Part shown: in pieces, positions 1 through 16,799 of the stretch
How the letters are laid out: each line of letters opens with the position of its first letter
How positions within the stretch are numbered: the stretch's first letter is position 1
Assembly (NCBI GenBank): GCA_028583405.1
Contig: CM053263.1
Coordinates: 4,006,715-4,070,714 of the forward strand
Direction: 5' to 3'
DNA from: Pogonophryne albipinna
Taxonomy: Eukaryota > Chordata > Actinopteri > Perciformes > Artedidraconidae
Length of the DNA: 64,000 nt
Notes under the pieces: generated by a model
What the model saw: the letters and a program-made list of their open reading frames with translations, nothing else
What the model was told of the DNA's origin: nothing
The model's database searches: none
Made by a program: the position numbers and the translations under genes

Positions 1-4864
<4,864 letters not shown>

Positions 4865-4873
4865 CGTGTGTGT

Positions 4874-4965
<92 letters not shown>
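4865..4965 (+). repeat. (GT)n microsatellite with GTGCGT interruptions
   Basis: About 100 bp of GT. The left 30 bp are interrupted by GCG-containing units and the right 70 bp are pure. The pattern of a degraded edge and pure core fits growth from one side. Confidence 0.97.
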
Positions 4966-7424
<2,459 letters not shown>

Positions 7425-7429
7425 ACAAT

Positions 7430-7640
7430 GGTGACGTCACAGACAGATAACAGGCTTAACTTTGACGAGCCCCCCGAACGCCTCGGGGCGGTGCAGTGAC
7501 ACGGTTTCACCTCAAAAACCACGGAAACATCCCGCAGCAGCGCTTTACACGGCGAGCACACGGCGAGCACACTGCTGTGGGCTGATGGTGAGTCTAACAT
7601 CTCCACGTTCATTCAGAGGTGCGCCCGAGGAGACGTAAAC
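7430..7640 (+). promoter_or_regulatory. Possible CpG-rich promoter / first exon with CRE
   Basis: A short CpG-dense patch in CpG-poor surroundings. It opens with a palindromic CRE (TGACGTCA, 7432-7439) and contains a small tandem duplication of CACGGCGAGCA near 7548-7570. A strong splice donor follows (ATG|GTGAGT, exon end 7587). This arrangement fits a transcription start and non-coding first exon on the plus strand. No downstream exon was identified, and the BEL element begins only 400 bp further on. It could equally be a chance CpG cluster. Confidence 0.3.
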
Positions 7641-7986
7641 AACAACTAGAAAACAGGGGGAAATTAAACACACCAGCAGGGCACAAACTCATTTGCTTAT
7701 TCATGGAGGCTCCACATAGTAGAGCGTGACCAATACGCCGTGAGGGGGATGTAGTCTTTCTGTATTTCTGACCCTCCTTTTTACCTACATTAAAGGGTAA
7801 AAAGCCTTTTTTATAACTGTTAAAGTTACTTTATTTATACAAGTAAAATATCCAGAGTGAATGTTCACATAGGATGAGTTATTTTACACATCAATCCACA
7901 GTTAACTTCATTTTAATCTGTTGCATCCCTCACATGTATGTCGGAATGATACTAAAGTGTATCTGGTTGAGGCCTTGTAACAATGC
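7641..7986. other. Intergenic flank of the BEL insertion
   Basis: Unremarkable DNA ending in the 5-bp target site AATGC (7982-7986), which recurs at 16795-16799 just after the 3' LTR. Confidence 0.6.
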
Positions 7987-8846
7987 TGTAGAAAAGGCCC
8001 CAAAGTTATAGTTATTGATATATATATATATATTATCTTATTATACAGAGTTGATACCTGTTAAGTTGTGCCTTCATAGTGGGGAGGGGCTAACCAGCGA
8101 CGTGCGGTCAGGGGAGGCAGGTGAGGCAGAGCCTCACTTGTCATTCTCCAATGTAACGGAAAAAAATAATAATAATACAAATAATAATAATAATAAAATG
8201 TGTCCACTGATCTGTGTTGTAAATGTGATTTCTGTTTGATTCCAATCGCTTTTTATAGTAAAAATCGGCTAATTTGCCGAGCTCTGCTGCAACTACGGGG
8301 AGCGATGAGATTGAGAAGTGAGGCAGGGACGAGCTCTGCCTCACAGAAGCCCACAGTAACTTGCTGGAGCACGGGCACTAATTTAGCGCGGGCACTTATT
8401 TTGTGAGCGCGCTCAAGCCAGTTACTGTGTGGTGAGGTGAGGCACAGATGAGCTCTGCCTCACCTCAGAATGCGTCACCCCACAGAAACTGTCTGGAAAG
8501 GGGGCCCTAAGCGCATGCCTGCACCATCTCACTGTATGTCACCAATGTAATGTTTGTAGATCCCTTTATTACATTTATCCTCGCCATCCATAGTCTCTAA
8601 ATAACTTATTTCACGTATATATGATATTTAAGCTCGCTGGTCTCATCATACAACGGCAATGCCAGGGGAGGCAGCCACAACCTCTGCCGCACTGAAGGGG
8701 GCGCACGTGAGCCCACAGGTTCTTGTTGCTACTGTTATTCTACGCAGAGACGGTAGAGCAAACAACAAGCTAGACTTTTGAAACTAGTGGGAGATAAGGA
8801 GGACTTTTACAAAAAAGTAATAAAGATTGTTGTCCAGAAGGATAGC

Positions 8847-8869
8847 ATGGACTTCATCTTCAAGTCAAG
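8847..8869 (+). pseudogene. Possible remnant first exon of a hAT transposase
   Basis: ATG followed by seven codons and an AAG|GTAAGA splice donor. Short first exons of this style (Met-Asp-hydrophobic-Lys) are common at the start of hAT transposase genes; compare the exon at 24129-24243. No further exons are present inside the element, so it would be a leftover of an autonomous parent. The call rests on position and style only. Confidence 0.25.
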
Positions 8870-9028
8870 GTAAGACCACATTTGTAATGAAAATTGGATC
8901 TTACTAAGAGAGAACAATCCAATATTTAGATTTTGGGTAGGCTATCCTTTTGTTGAACGGTCTGTTTAAAAATGAATCGAAGCATCAGACTAAAAAAGCT
9001 TTTGAAAATAACAGAATATTTCGATTAA

Positions 9029-9364
9029 AGGTGGGGTAGGTAAGTTTGAGAAACCGGCACGATATACACTTTTTGTTATATTCCATGGAATGCTCTTAAC
9101 ATCCCGATAGCAATGAATATCTTAAGTGCTTTGACAAAAAATACATAAAAACATTTCATCTGTGGAAGCCGTAGTACTGTAAAAAGCACGACCACTCATT
9201 TTAGCCGGCCCGGCTAAAATAACCTGCGCACACATCTGTGCACAAACTTATCTCGTGCCCTCATTGGTCATGTGCGCGTTCGTGTGTGTTGGAGGAGGGG
9301 CTGTGTATTTTCAAATTCTAGCGCACTCGAGCTGGTTTCTCCAAAATTACCTACCCCGCCACCT
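9029..9364. mobile_element. 336-bp MITE nested in the hAT element, TTAA-flanked
   Basis: Inverted termini starting AGGTGG and continuing GGTAGGTAA...GAGAAACC on both sides (about 30 bp with small indels). TTAA flanks it on each side (9025-9028 and 9365-9368). It is non-coding. The flank suggests a TTAA-targeting superfamily (piggyBac- or Kolobok-type), but a TA or TWA target cannot be excluded from one copy. Confidence 0.8.
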
Positions 9365-10382
9365 TTAAGGTCAAAATATATAATATTTGTAAATCTGACT
9401 CTGAAAGAGTCAGTGCCTCACCAGCCATGAACCTCACCGCACGTCACTGGGGCTAACCCACGTGTTTTGGGTGACGTCACACATAAGAGGGTAATGTGCG
9501 TCAGTAGTGCAGGAAAGTTATGTCGTCTTAAGCTTCGTATTGTGTGCGTAAATGAACTTGAGTGTTTGTCCACAGTGGTGCCTGTTATGTTGTTCTACAC
9601 TTCATTATTATTATGATAACTTCTGTGCCGATGGGGCTTAATGCAGAGTCTCTGTGCTCATGTGATCGATGCATGCTGCGTGCATGTTTATTATGGCTGC
9701 TCATTAAGTCACTCGTCAAGTGAGTCGGCACTCCTGTCTCAAAGTTAGGGGTATATACACCGTGTTGAGTGGCACAAATCTATTATTAATGTAATAGGAT
9801 GTAGTTTATGTGGATAAATGTTTATGTGGCGTTAGAGGTGAGATATGTGTTAACAGTTCATTTATTGCTCCGCTACTCGGCTACCGAAAGTAGCATGTCT
9901 GTAGCGTTTCACAATAAGAGCATCGGCTGCCGCTTCCCGCCAACCGAAAGTGGAACGTTATTCATTAGCGGTAGCTTAACTTTGAATCTCTGTGTTGCCT
10001 GGTAAAGAGTGTTTGACATTATATGTTAATGTGTTTATGATTATAAGAGAAGGGAGACATGTTGTTTTTATAGCTTGTCTAGAATATTATTTCTACAGGG
10101 TTTGGCATTACTATGTATATTATTTATATATGCATAAGTTATCTTATATTGATTGTATTTTGTTTATTTCCCTTGTAGGAAAACCACACACACACACACA
10201 GACAAATATCTGTATGTCTGCCTAAATAAGTAAAGAAGTCAAACCTCATCGTAGCTCCTCATTTCCTCTATTCTGGACCTTTGGCCTTAAGTGGTGTTCT
10301 GGCCGACACACCTGGGAGAACCTAGTGATAGACACAAAACTAGTGCCAACACTGAGTTATCTCTAACTCTCCACTACATTGA

Positions 10383-10402
10383 TGGTCCTTCGAGCCGGAA
10401 TC
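10383..10402 (+). other. Primer-binding site, tRNA-Tyr type
   Basis: Begins 4 bp after the 5' LTR with TGG, the complement of the tRNA CCA tail. The following bases, TCCTTCGAGCCGGAAT, are complementary to the acceptor and T-arm 3' strand of vertebrate tRNA-Tyr (acceptor 5' strand CCTTCGA). The match runs about 20 nt without a mismatch. This is from my memory of the tRNA sequence, not a search. Confidence 0.8.
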
Positions 10403-10420
10403 ACAAGGTTTACGTCAGAG

Positions 10421-11044
10421 ATGGAACCATTACCAGGGTATGAGGCCTATGGTGCACGCCCTAGAAGGCAAACCCGCCTTCCAACGCGATATGCAGACTA
10501 TGATGTGGATCATCTAGGATACATTAGTCAGAGATACCGACAGGAAGAAGAGACTTCTCGACCAGAGGGTAAGGCCAGGATGACCCCCCTCACCTCCCCC
10601 AATGACTCTTCCCCACCAAGGCACCTCAACAGGCGTGATGCTAATTTCCAGGAGATGGACTTTAGCTATGGGGCTGGCAGCCAGCAGCTGTTTCCAGAGA
10701 GAGAGCCGAGGGATCGGTTTAGAGAATACTCTACTCACCTGCCTACATCACTGCACTACAAACCTCCGCGTGAGGATGACAGAGTAGAGCTGGAGAATAT
10801 TCGTCAAGAAAGGTTTCTACTTCAGCAGACACAGCAACGTATGTCATCAGATATAGATGAGCTCAAAGCACTGCGAGCAGACATGAGACAGTTGGTGGAT
10901 ACTGTCCGTAACCTTCAGACCCCATCACTACATGGCAACAAGCCAGAGTTAACGGTGATGCAGCCACCGGCACCGTTTGTAGGCGAACCCAATAGTGAGG
11001 ATGAGGATGATTGGCCTGCCCACCACTATGGCCTGACCCAGTAA
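10421..11044 (+). pseudogene. BEL/Pao gag, N-terminal part, ended by a frameshift
   Basis: Open from an ATG at 10421 (peptide start MEPLPGYEAY) to a stop at 11042-11044. An upstream ATG at 10382 overlaps the primer-binding site and is unlikely to be used. The product is hydrophilic and rich in Arg, Glu, Gln and Pro. It has a probable coiled-coil around residues 118-160, as in the N-terminal region of BEL Gag. The continuation of Gag lies in another frame from 11011. The 34-bp overlap holds no classical slippery heptamer, so a small indel is more likely than programmed frameshifting. A working BEL element usually has gag and pol in one continuous frame. Confidence 0.75.
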
Positions 11045-14000
11045 GTGGAGAGTTACTGCCTGGCGACTATATAACGCCTCATTACCCCAACGGGAGACCA
11101 GATGAGCTTCCACCGAAGGAAAAAGTAGTTCCAGCTCCAGTGACTCAGCCGTCTGTGGGTCAGCAACATGTACAGCACCCAGCATATGGTGCCCTTCCTG
11201 TTACGCGGTCAAGGGAGAACTACGCTGATTATTCAACTCCCTGGTACCATTCTGCTCAGCCATCACCGCGACCACCCAGTTTGGCTCCAAATGAGCCCAA
11301 GTACCAAGTTTATGGTGGTCACAGGAGTGAGCATAGCAGTAACCCAGTTCCCCCACCGCAGCCTCATCCACATAGGTCATGGACACAGCCACTGCCCTCC
11401 AGACCTGCCCTCATATCAGAGCCAGGTTACCATGGACCACGCCCAACAATCCGCAACTTCTCAAGTCGAGACCCAAGTGAGTTTGCACGGCTCAAGATCT
11501 CCTTGGAGAACCTCCTACCGCCCAGTGCAACAGAGCTGTTCAAGTATCAGGTGTTGGTGGATCACCTGCAGCTAGAAGAAGCCAGGTTAATAGCAGATGC
11601 TTACCTCAACTCTCCAATGCCCTTCTCAGACACTATGGCTGCCCTGAACGATAAGTTTGGCCAACCACATCAGATAGCGCTGAAGCGTATTGCTGCTGTG
11701 ATGGATTCACCGGACGTTAAGCGGGGAGACATTGCTGCCTTCGAGAAGTTTGCTCTTCAGATCCAGTCATCAGTGGGAATGCTGAGAACCATAGGGTCTG
11801 AGGGAGAAGTGGAGCTACAGTGTGGTTCACATGTTGCTCGTCTGCTGAGTAAGCCTCCGCCTGAACAGAGAGCAGATTTCCGCCGCTGCATGTTCCGTCA
11901 GGGCTCAAGAACTCACAACCTTATAGATCTCGCAGAGTGGCTGAAATATGAGTCCTGGTGCCAGGACTCCGAAGGACAGTTAGCTGTGAAGGGATCGTGG
12001 GAGTCATCATCCAGACCTGAGGGACGGCAGGGCAAGCACCACACCACTGTGCTCCATGGTGTCAAGGACACTTGGAAGAAACCAGACTCTCAAGTTCCAG
12101 GTAACTCCTTCAAAGGGAACAAGAGTAAGCCATACTGTCCGTACTGTAATAATGAGGACCACTACCTCAGTCAGTGTACAGAAGTAACCAAGCTGAACAA
12201 AGAACAGCTGACAGCATGGATAAGAACCAATAAGAGGTGTTGGCGCTGTGCACGGTCGCACCAGGCAGCGCAGTGCAACTTAAAGAAGACATGTGGCCTC
12301 TGCCAAGGGAAACATCTCCAGGTGCTGCATGATGTGAACTTGAGGCCACCTAAGGAGACAGACTCAGCACCAACCTCGCAGAACCATGGCATGAGGGCCA
12401 CGACTGAGGTACTGTACCTGGACAGACCCGCTGAAGGCAGTCAAGTCCTTCTGAAAGTCATCAAAGTCCGCATCCATTATAAGGATCGATTCATCAACAC
12501 CTATGCCATACTGGATGACGGTTCAGAGAGAACTATGCTGCTGCCAGAGGCTGTAGAGAAGTTAGGTGTGCAAGGGACCCCAGAGGACTTGCCACTACGC
12601 ACAATCAGACAGGATGTGCAGACCCTTCGCGGTGCATCAGTCTCCTTCTCCATTTCCTCTCCTGCTAAGCCGAAGACCAGGTTCAAGATTACAGGTGCTT
12701 TCACCATTGCTCACATTGGACTAGCAGATCATAACTACCCTATGGAGCAACTCCGGGAGAAGTATAAGCACCTCATTGGCCTTCCCATCCGGACTCTCAC
12801 AAATGTGAAGCCTCTGCTTCTCATTGGAAGTGACCACCCACATCTCGTCACCCCCATTGAACGAGTTAGGTTAGGCCCAAAAGGGGGACCGGCTGCCATT
12901 CACACAAGGCTAGGCTGGACGCTGCAAGGCCCAGCCAGTGTTGTCTATCATCTCGCACAACCACAGCAGTGTCTTTTCACATCAGTATCACCACAAGTGA
13001 GTGAGCTGACGAAGCATGTCGAGATGTTGTGGCAGGTCGACACTCTTCCTTTCAGAAGCGAGAAACTAGTCACACGTTCGAGGGAGGACCAAGAGGCCAT
13101 CGGTACCCTGGAGACCAAAACCATCAGAGTACAGGATAACAACATATTCCGTTATGCCACCCCGCTGCTACGCGGGAAAGACATGCCACTCCTTCAAGCT
13201 ACTAAAGAAGCCGTCATGCACAGTCTACGGAGTATAGAAAGGAGATTGGCCAAGAACCCTATGCAAGCTGAAGCCTACAAAGTGGAGATGGAAAAGCTGA
13301 TCAAGGCAGGCTCTGTCATCAAGTGTGACCCTGAACTACCAGTAGAGGAAGGTCGTGAGTCGTGGTACATTCCTCACCACATGGTAAGCCATAATGGCAA
13401 GAACAGACTGGTGTTCAACTGCTCATTTCAGTATCGAGGGCAAAATCTCAATGACTATCTGTTGCCTGGGCCGACCTTAGGAGCATCTCTCCTGGGAGTC
13501 CTGCTACGCTTCCGAGAGCATGCAGTAGCAATCAGTGGAGATATCAAGGGCATGTTCCACCAGGTTCGACTCCTCCCAGAAGATCGAGACCTGCTCAGAT
13601 TTGTTTGGCGAGACAGCAGTCAAGATCCCCCTGCGGTGTACGAGTGGCAAGTGTTACCTTTTGGAACGACGTGTAGCCCCTGCTGTGCTACGTTTGCCCT
13701 TCAGTGCCACGTCATCGACCATAGTCAGCCAGATGAAGAGGTGAGGAGCTCAGTCGAGAAGTGCTTTTATGTAGACAACTGCCTACAGAGCGTGCCCACC
13801 ATTGCTGAGGCGAGGCACCTGGTCGACAAGTTACGAGCCATCCTAGCATCTGCAGGCTTCGAGCTGCGTCAATGGGCCAGCAATCAACCAGAGGTCATCA
13901 GTCACCTACCAGAAGAGAGTCGCTCTACCAGTGTTGAGCTATGGCTGGCTCAGAACAAGTCAGATGTCCCAGAATCCACTCTAGGACTGAGCTGGCTCTT

Positions 14001-15708
14001 CCAAAAGGATATCCTGGGCTACAAGCATCGTCCCGTGGATTATGGTGAAATCACGATGCGCAACATCTACAAAGTGCTGGCAAGTCAGTACGACCCCCTA
14101 GGGTTCATCTTACCCTACACAACCAGGGCAAAAATACTTGTCAAGCACCTATGGGATAAACATCGTGGATGGGATGACCCGCTGCTACCTCAAGAGCTTC
14201 TACGGCAGTGGAAAGTCTGGGAGGAAGAACTACAAGTCCTGCCTCAGGTCAACCTGCCCCGGCCATACCTACCAAAGGAAGTGGACATCTCCGCTCTACA
14301 GAGAGAGGTGCACATATTCTGTGACGCTTCGGAAGAATCTTACGGCTCGGTGGCGTACCTTCGAACTACTGACCGACATGGTGTTGTGTACCTGTCGTTC
14401 CTGATGGCCCGCTCCAGAGTTGCTCCTAAGCGCTTCCACTCCATGCCCCTACTGGAACTCTGTGCTGCACTCACTGGTGCACAGCTGTCGCAGGTTCTGG
14501 CAAGGGAACTCACCATCAACATCGACCGGACGATCTTGTGGTCTGATTCCACAACAGTGTTGACGTGGTTGAAGTCTGAGTCCTGCCGGTTCAAGGTCTT
14601 CGTTGGCGCCCGCGTAGCTGAGATACAAGAGCTGACAGACAGGAAGGACTGGAGGTACGTTGATTCCGCAAGGAACTCAGCAGATGATGTGACACGTGGT
14701 AAGAAGCTGAAGGAGCTCATAGAGACCAATAGATGGAGCCAGGGACCCCCCTTTCTCCTGCTGAGTCCAGACTCGTGGCCAGAGGATCCAGCCGTTCACC
14801 AAACAGAAGATGCTTCAGAGCTGCGCAAGTCTACTTTCTGTGGAGTCACCGCAGTAGCATCAAGTCAGCCTATTGCAGACCCCAGTTATCCCAACTCCTG
14901 GAAGGAGTTGCTGGAGGTGACAGTGCTGGAGCTGCATGGGGCGGCCAAATCCAACGACCCCCCTACTGCTGAAGACTTCCGTCAAGCTGAGCGGTTGATC
15001 CTCCAGAAGGTTCAGAGGGATAGCTTCCCACAAGAGTGCAGCCTACTGAAAGCTGGTAAGCCAGTTCTTCGAAGCAGTCGACTCCTCACTCTGTCTCCGG
15101 AGTTAGAGGAGAGTGGAGAACTCATCCATGTTGGAGGAAGACTACGTCGGGCAGAAGACCTGGAACTGACAGCTCTTCACCCTATCATCCTAGACCCAGG
15201 TCATTGGATGACTAAGCTTCTGATCCTCAACAGTAAGCCCTTGGGTTATGTGTCTTCAGATGCCAGCGACCCAGATCCAGTGACTCCTAATGTTCTTCTG
15301 ATGGGGCGGCCAGATGGTTCACTACCCCAGGTAGTCTATCCGGAGAGCGAGCTCATAAGTCGCCGCCGTTAGAAACACTCCCAAGTTCTGGCTGACCACT
15401 TCTGGGCTCGATTCATGAGGCTCTACTTGCCGAGTCATCAAGCTCGTCAGAAGTGGCAAGCTACACCTGCCGACATCAAAGAGGACGCCGTGGTGATGAT
15501 CGCTGATCCGCATCTTCCAAGAGCCCTATGGCCCATAGGGACAGTTGTCAAGACGCATCCAAGCAGCGACGGACATATAAGGTCTGCCGACGTGAAGGTC
15601 AAGGAGAGAGTCTACACCCGGCCAGTTGCCAGACTGGTGGTCCTCCCTGCACTTCCATCTGGAGAAGATGAGGACAGTTCTACTCCTGCCATCACATCCA
15701 AGCCTTAG
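11011..15708 (+). pseudogene. BEL/Pao gag-pol polyprotein, integrase core deleted, one nonsense codon
   Basis: A frame of 1,453 codons (to 15372) contains, in order: a Gag DUF1759-like region (about residues 143-250); two CCHC-type zinc knuckles (CX2CX4HX4C near 375 and a second near 410); and a DUF1758-type aspartic protease with DDGS near 500. Next come reverse transcriptase (GDIKG near 843, FYVDN near 919) and RNase H/Pao A17-type sequence (FCDAS near 1103, WSDST near 1178, DDVTRG near 1223). The N-terminal zinc-binding part of the integrase (ALHPIILDPGHW, about 1385-1396) follows. It then jumps at about 15226 straight to the segment before the C-terminal DUF5641 domain, so the whole DDE catalytic core, roughly 900 bp, is absent. 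TAG at 15370-15372 sits where the family has Trp. The frame then continues open to 15708 with the rest of DUF5641. Confidence 0.9.
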
Positions 15709-15756
15709 GACTTTGTTGCCTTTTATTGATGAGCAAATGTATTATATACATTTGGG

Positions 15757-15772
15757 GGCGGCTGTAGAAAAG
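15757..15772 (+). other. Polypurine tract before the 3' LTR
   Basis: The G-rich stretch TTTGGGGGCGGC directly abuts the TG that opens the 3' LTR, the place where plus-strand priming occurs in LTR retrotransposons. It is short and interrupted by two pyrimidines, which is common in BEL elements. Confidence 0.65.
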
Positions 15773-16794
15773 GCCCCAAAGTTATAGTTATTGATATATA
15801 TATATATATATTATCTTATTATACAGAGTTGATACCTGTTAAGTTGTGCCTTCATAGTGGGGAGGGGCTAACCCACGTGTTTTGGGTGACGTCACACATA
15901 AGAGGGTAATGTGCGTCAGTAGTGCAGGAAAGTTATGCCGTCTTAAGCTTCGTATTGTGTGCGTAAATGAACTTGAGTGTTTGTCCACAGTGGTGCCTGT
16001 TATGTTGTTCTACACTTCATTATTATTATGATAACTTCTGTGCCGATGGGGCTTAATGCAGAGTCTCTGTGCTCATGTGATCGGTGCATGCTGCGTGCAT
16101 GTTTATTATGGCTGCTCATTAAGTCACTCGTCAAGTGAGTCGGCACTCCTGTTTCAAAGTTAGGGGTATATACACCGTGTTGAGTGGCACAAATCTATTA
16201 TTAATGTAATAGGATGTAGTTTATGTGGATAAATGTTTATGTGGCGTTAGAGGTGAGATATGTGTTAACAGTTCATTTATTGCTCCGCTACTCGGCTACC
16301 GGAAGTAGCATGTCTGTAGCGTTTCACAATAAGAGCATCGGCTGCCGCTTCCCGCCAACCGGAAGTGGAACGTTATTCATTAGCGGTAGCTTAACTTTGA
16401 ATCTCTGTGTTGCCTGGTAAAGAGTGTTTGACATTATATGTTAATGTGTTTATGATTATAAGAGAAGGGAGACATGTTGTTTTATAGCTTGTCTAGAATG
16501 TTATTTCTACAGGGTTTGGCATTACTATGTATATTATTTATGTATGCATAAGTTATCTTATATTGATTGTATTTTGTTTATTTCCCTTGTAGGAAAACCA
16601 CACACACACACACACAGACAAATATCTGTATGTCTGCCTAAATAAGTAAAGAAGTCAAACCTCATCGTAGCTCCTCATTTCCTCTATTCTGGACCTTTGG
16701 CCTTAAGTGGTGTTCTGGCCGACACACCTGGGTGAACCTAGTGATAGACACAAAACTAGTGCCAACACTGAGTTATCTCTAACTCTGCACTACA
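15773..16794 (+). repeat. 3' LTR of BEL element, uninterrupted
   Basis: 1,022 bp, TGTAGAAAAGG to CTGCACTACA. It matches the 5' LTR with about a dozen differences by eye, mostly transitions, plus a (TA)n and a (CA)n length difference. A CRE-type TGACGTCA is at 15887-15894. It supplies the empty-site sequence that defines the hAT insertion in the other LTR. Confidence 0.95.
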
Positions 16795-16799
16795 AATGC

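Larger units (their letters stand above)
8095..9449. mobile_element. hAT-family DNA transposon inserted in the 5' LTR
   Basis: Terminal inverted repeats CAGCGACGTGCGGTCAGG and, on the other strand, CAGTGACGTGCGGTGAGG bound the element. It is flanked by a perfect 8-bp duplication GGGCTAAC (8087-8094 and 9450-9457). The uninterrupted 3' LTR shows the empty site at about 15867-15874. The CAG start and 8-bp duplication are diagnostic of hAT. At 1,355 bp, including a nested MITE, it is too short for a transposase. A short frame MDFIFKSR at 8847-8869, ending in a GTAAGA donor, may be the remains of a transposase first exon. Confidence 0.92.
7987..10378 (+). repeat. 5' LTR of BEL element, split by a hAT insertion
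   Basis: Starts TGTAGAAAAGG and ends CTCCACTACA, matching the 3' LTR end to end once the insertion (8095-9449 plus one 8-bp duplication) is removed, leaving about 1,029 bp. A CRE-type TGACGTCA lies at 9472-9479 and is conserved in the other LTR, so it may be a promoter element of the retrotransposon. A 65-codon frame inside both LTRs is shared only because the LTRs are copies. Confidence 0.95.
7987..16794 (+). mobile_element. BEL/Pao LTR retrotransposon, defective, with nested insertions
   Basis: A whole element is present: two LTRs starting TG and ending CA, a primer-binding site, gag-pol in the order typical of BEL/Pao, and a polypurine tract. The flanking 5-bp duplication AATGC (7982-7986 and 16795-16799) matches the size expected for this superfamily. 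The two LTRs differ at only about a dozen positions over roughly 1 kb by eye, so the insertion is fairly recent. Yet the copy cannot be autonomous: the reading frame shifts within Gag, the integrase catalytic core is missing, a nonsense codon follows, and a hAT element splits the 5' LTR. No envelope gene is seen. Confidence 0.95.

Noticed and set aside
11168..14972. Many shorter frames on both strands inside the BEL gag-pol
   Set aside because: Shadows of the long gag-pol frame.
9808..16420. Identical 65-codon frames at 9808-10005 and 16223-16420
   Set aside because: They are the same place in the two LTRs of one element; sharing is due to copying, not to selection on a protein.
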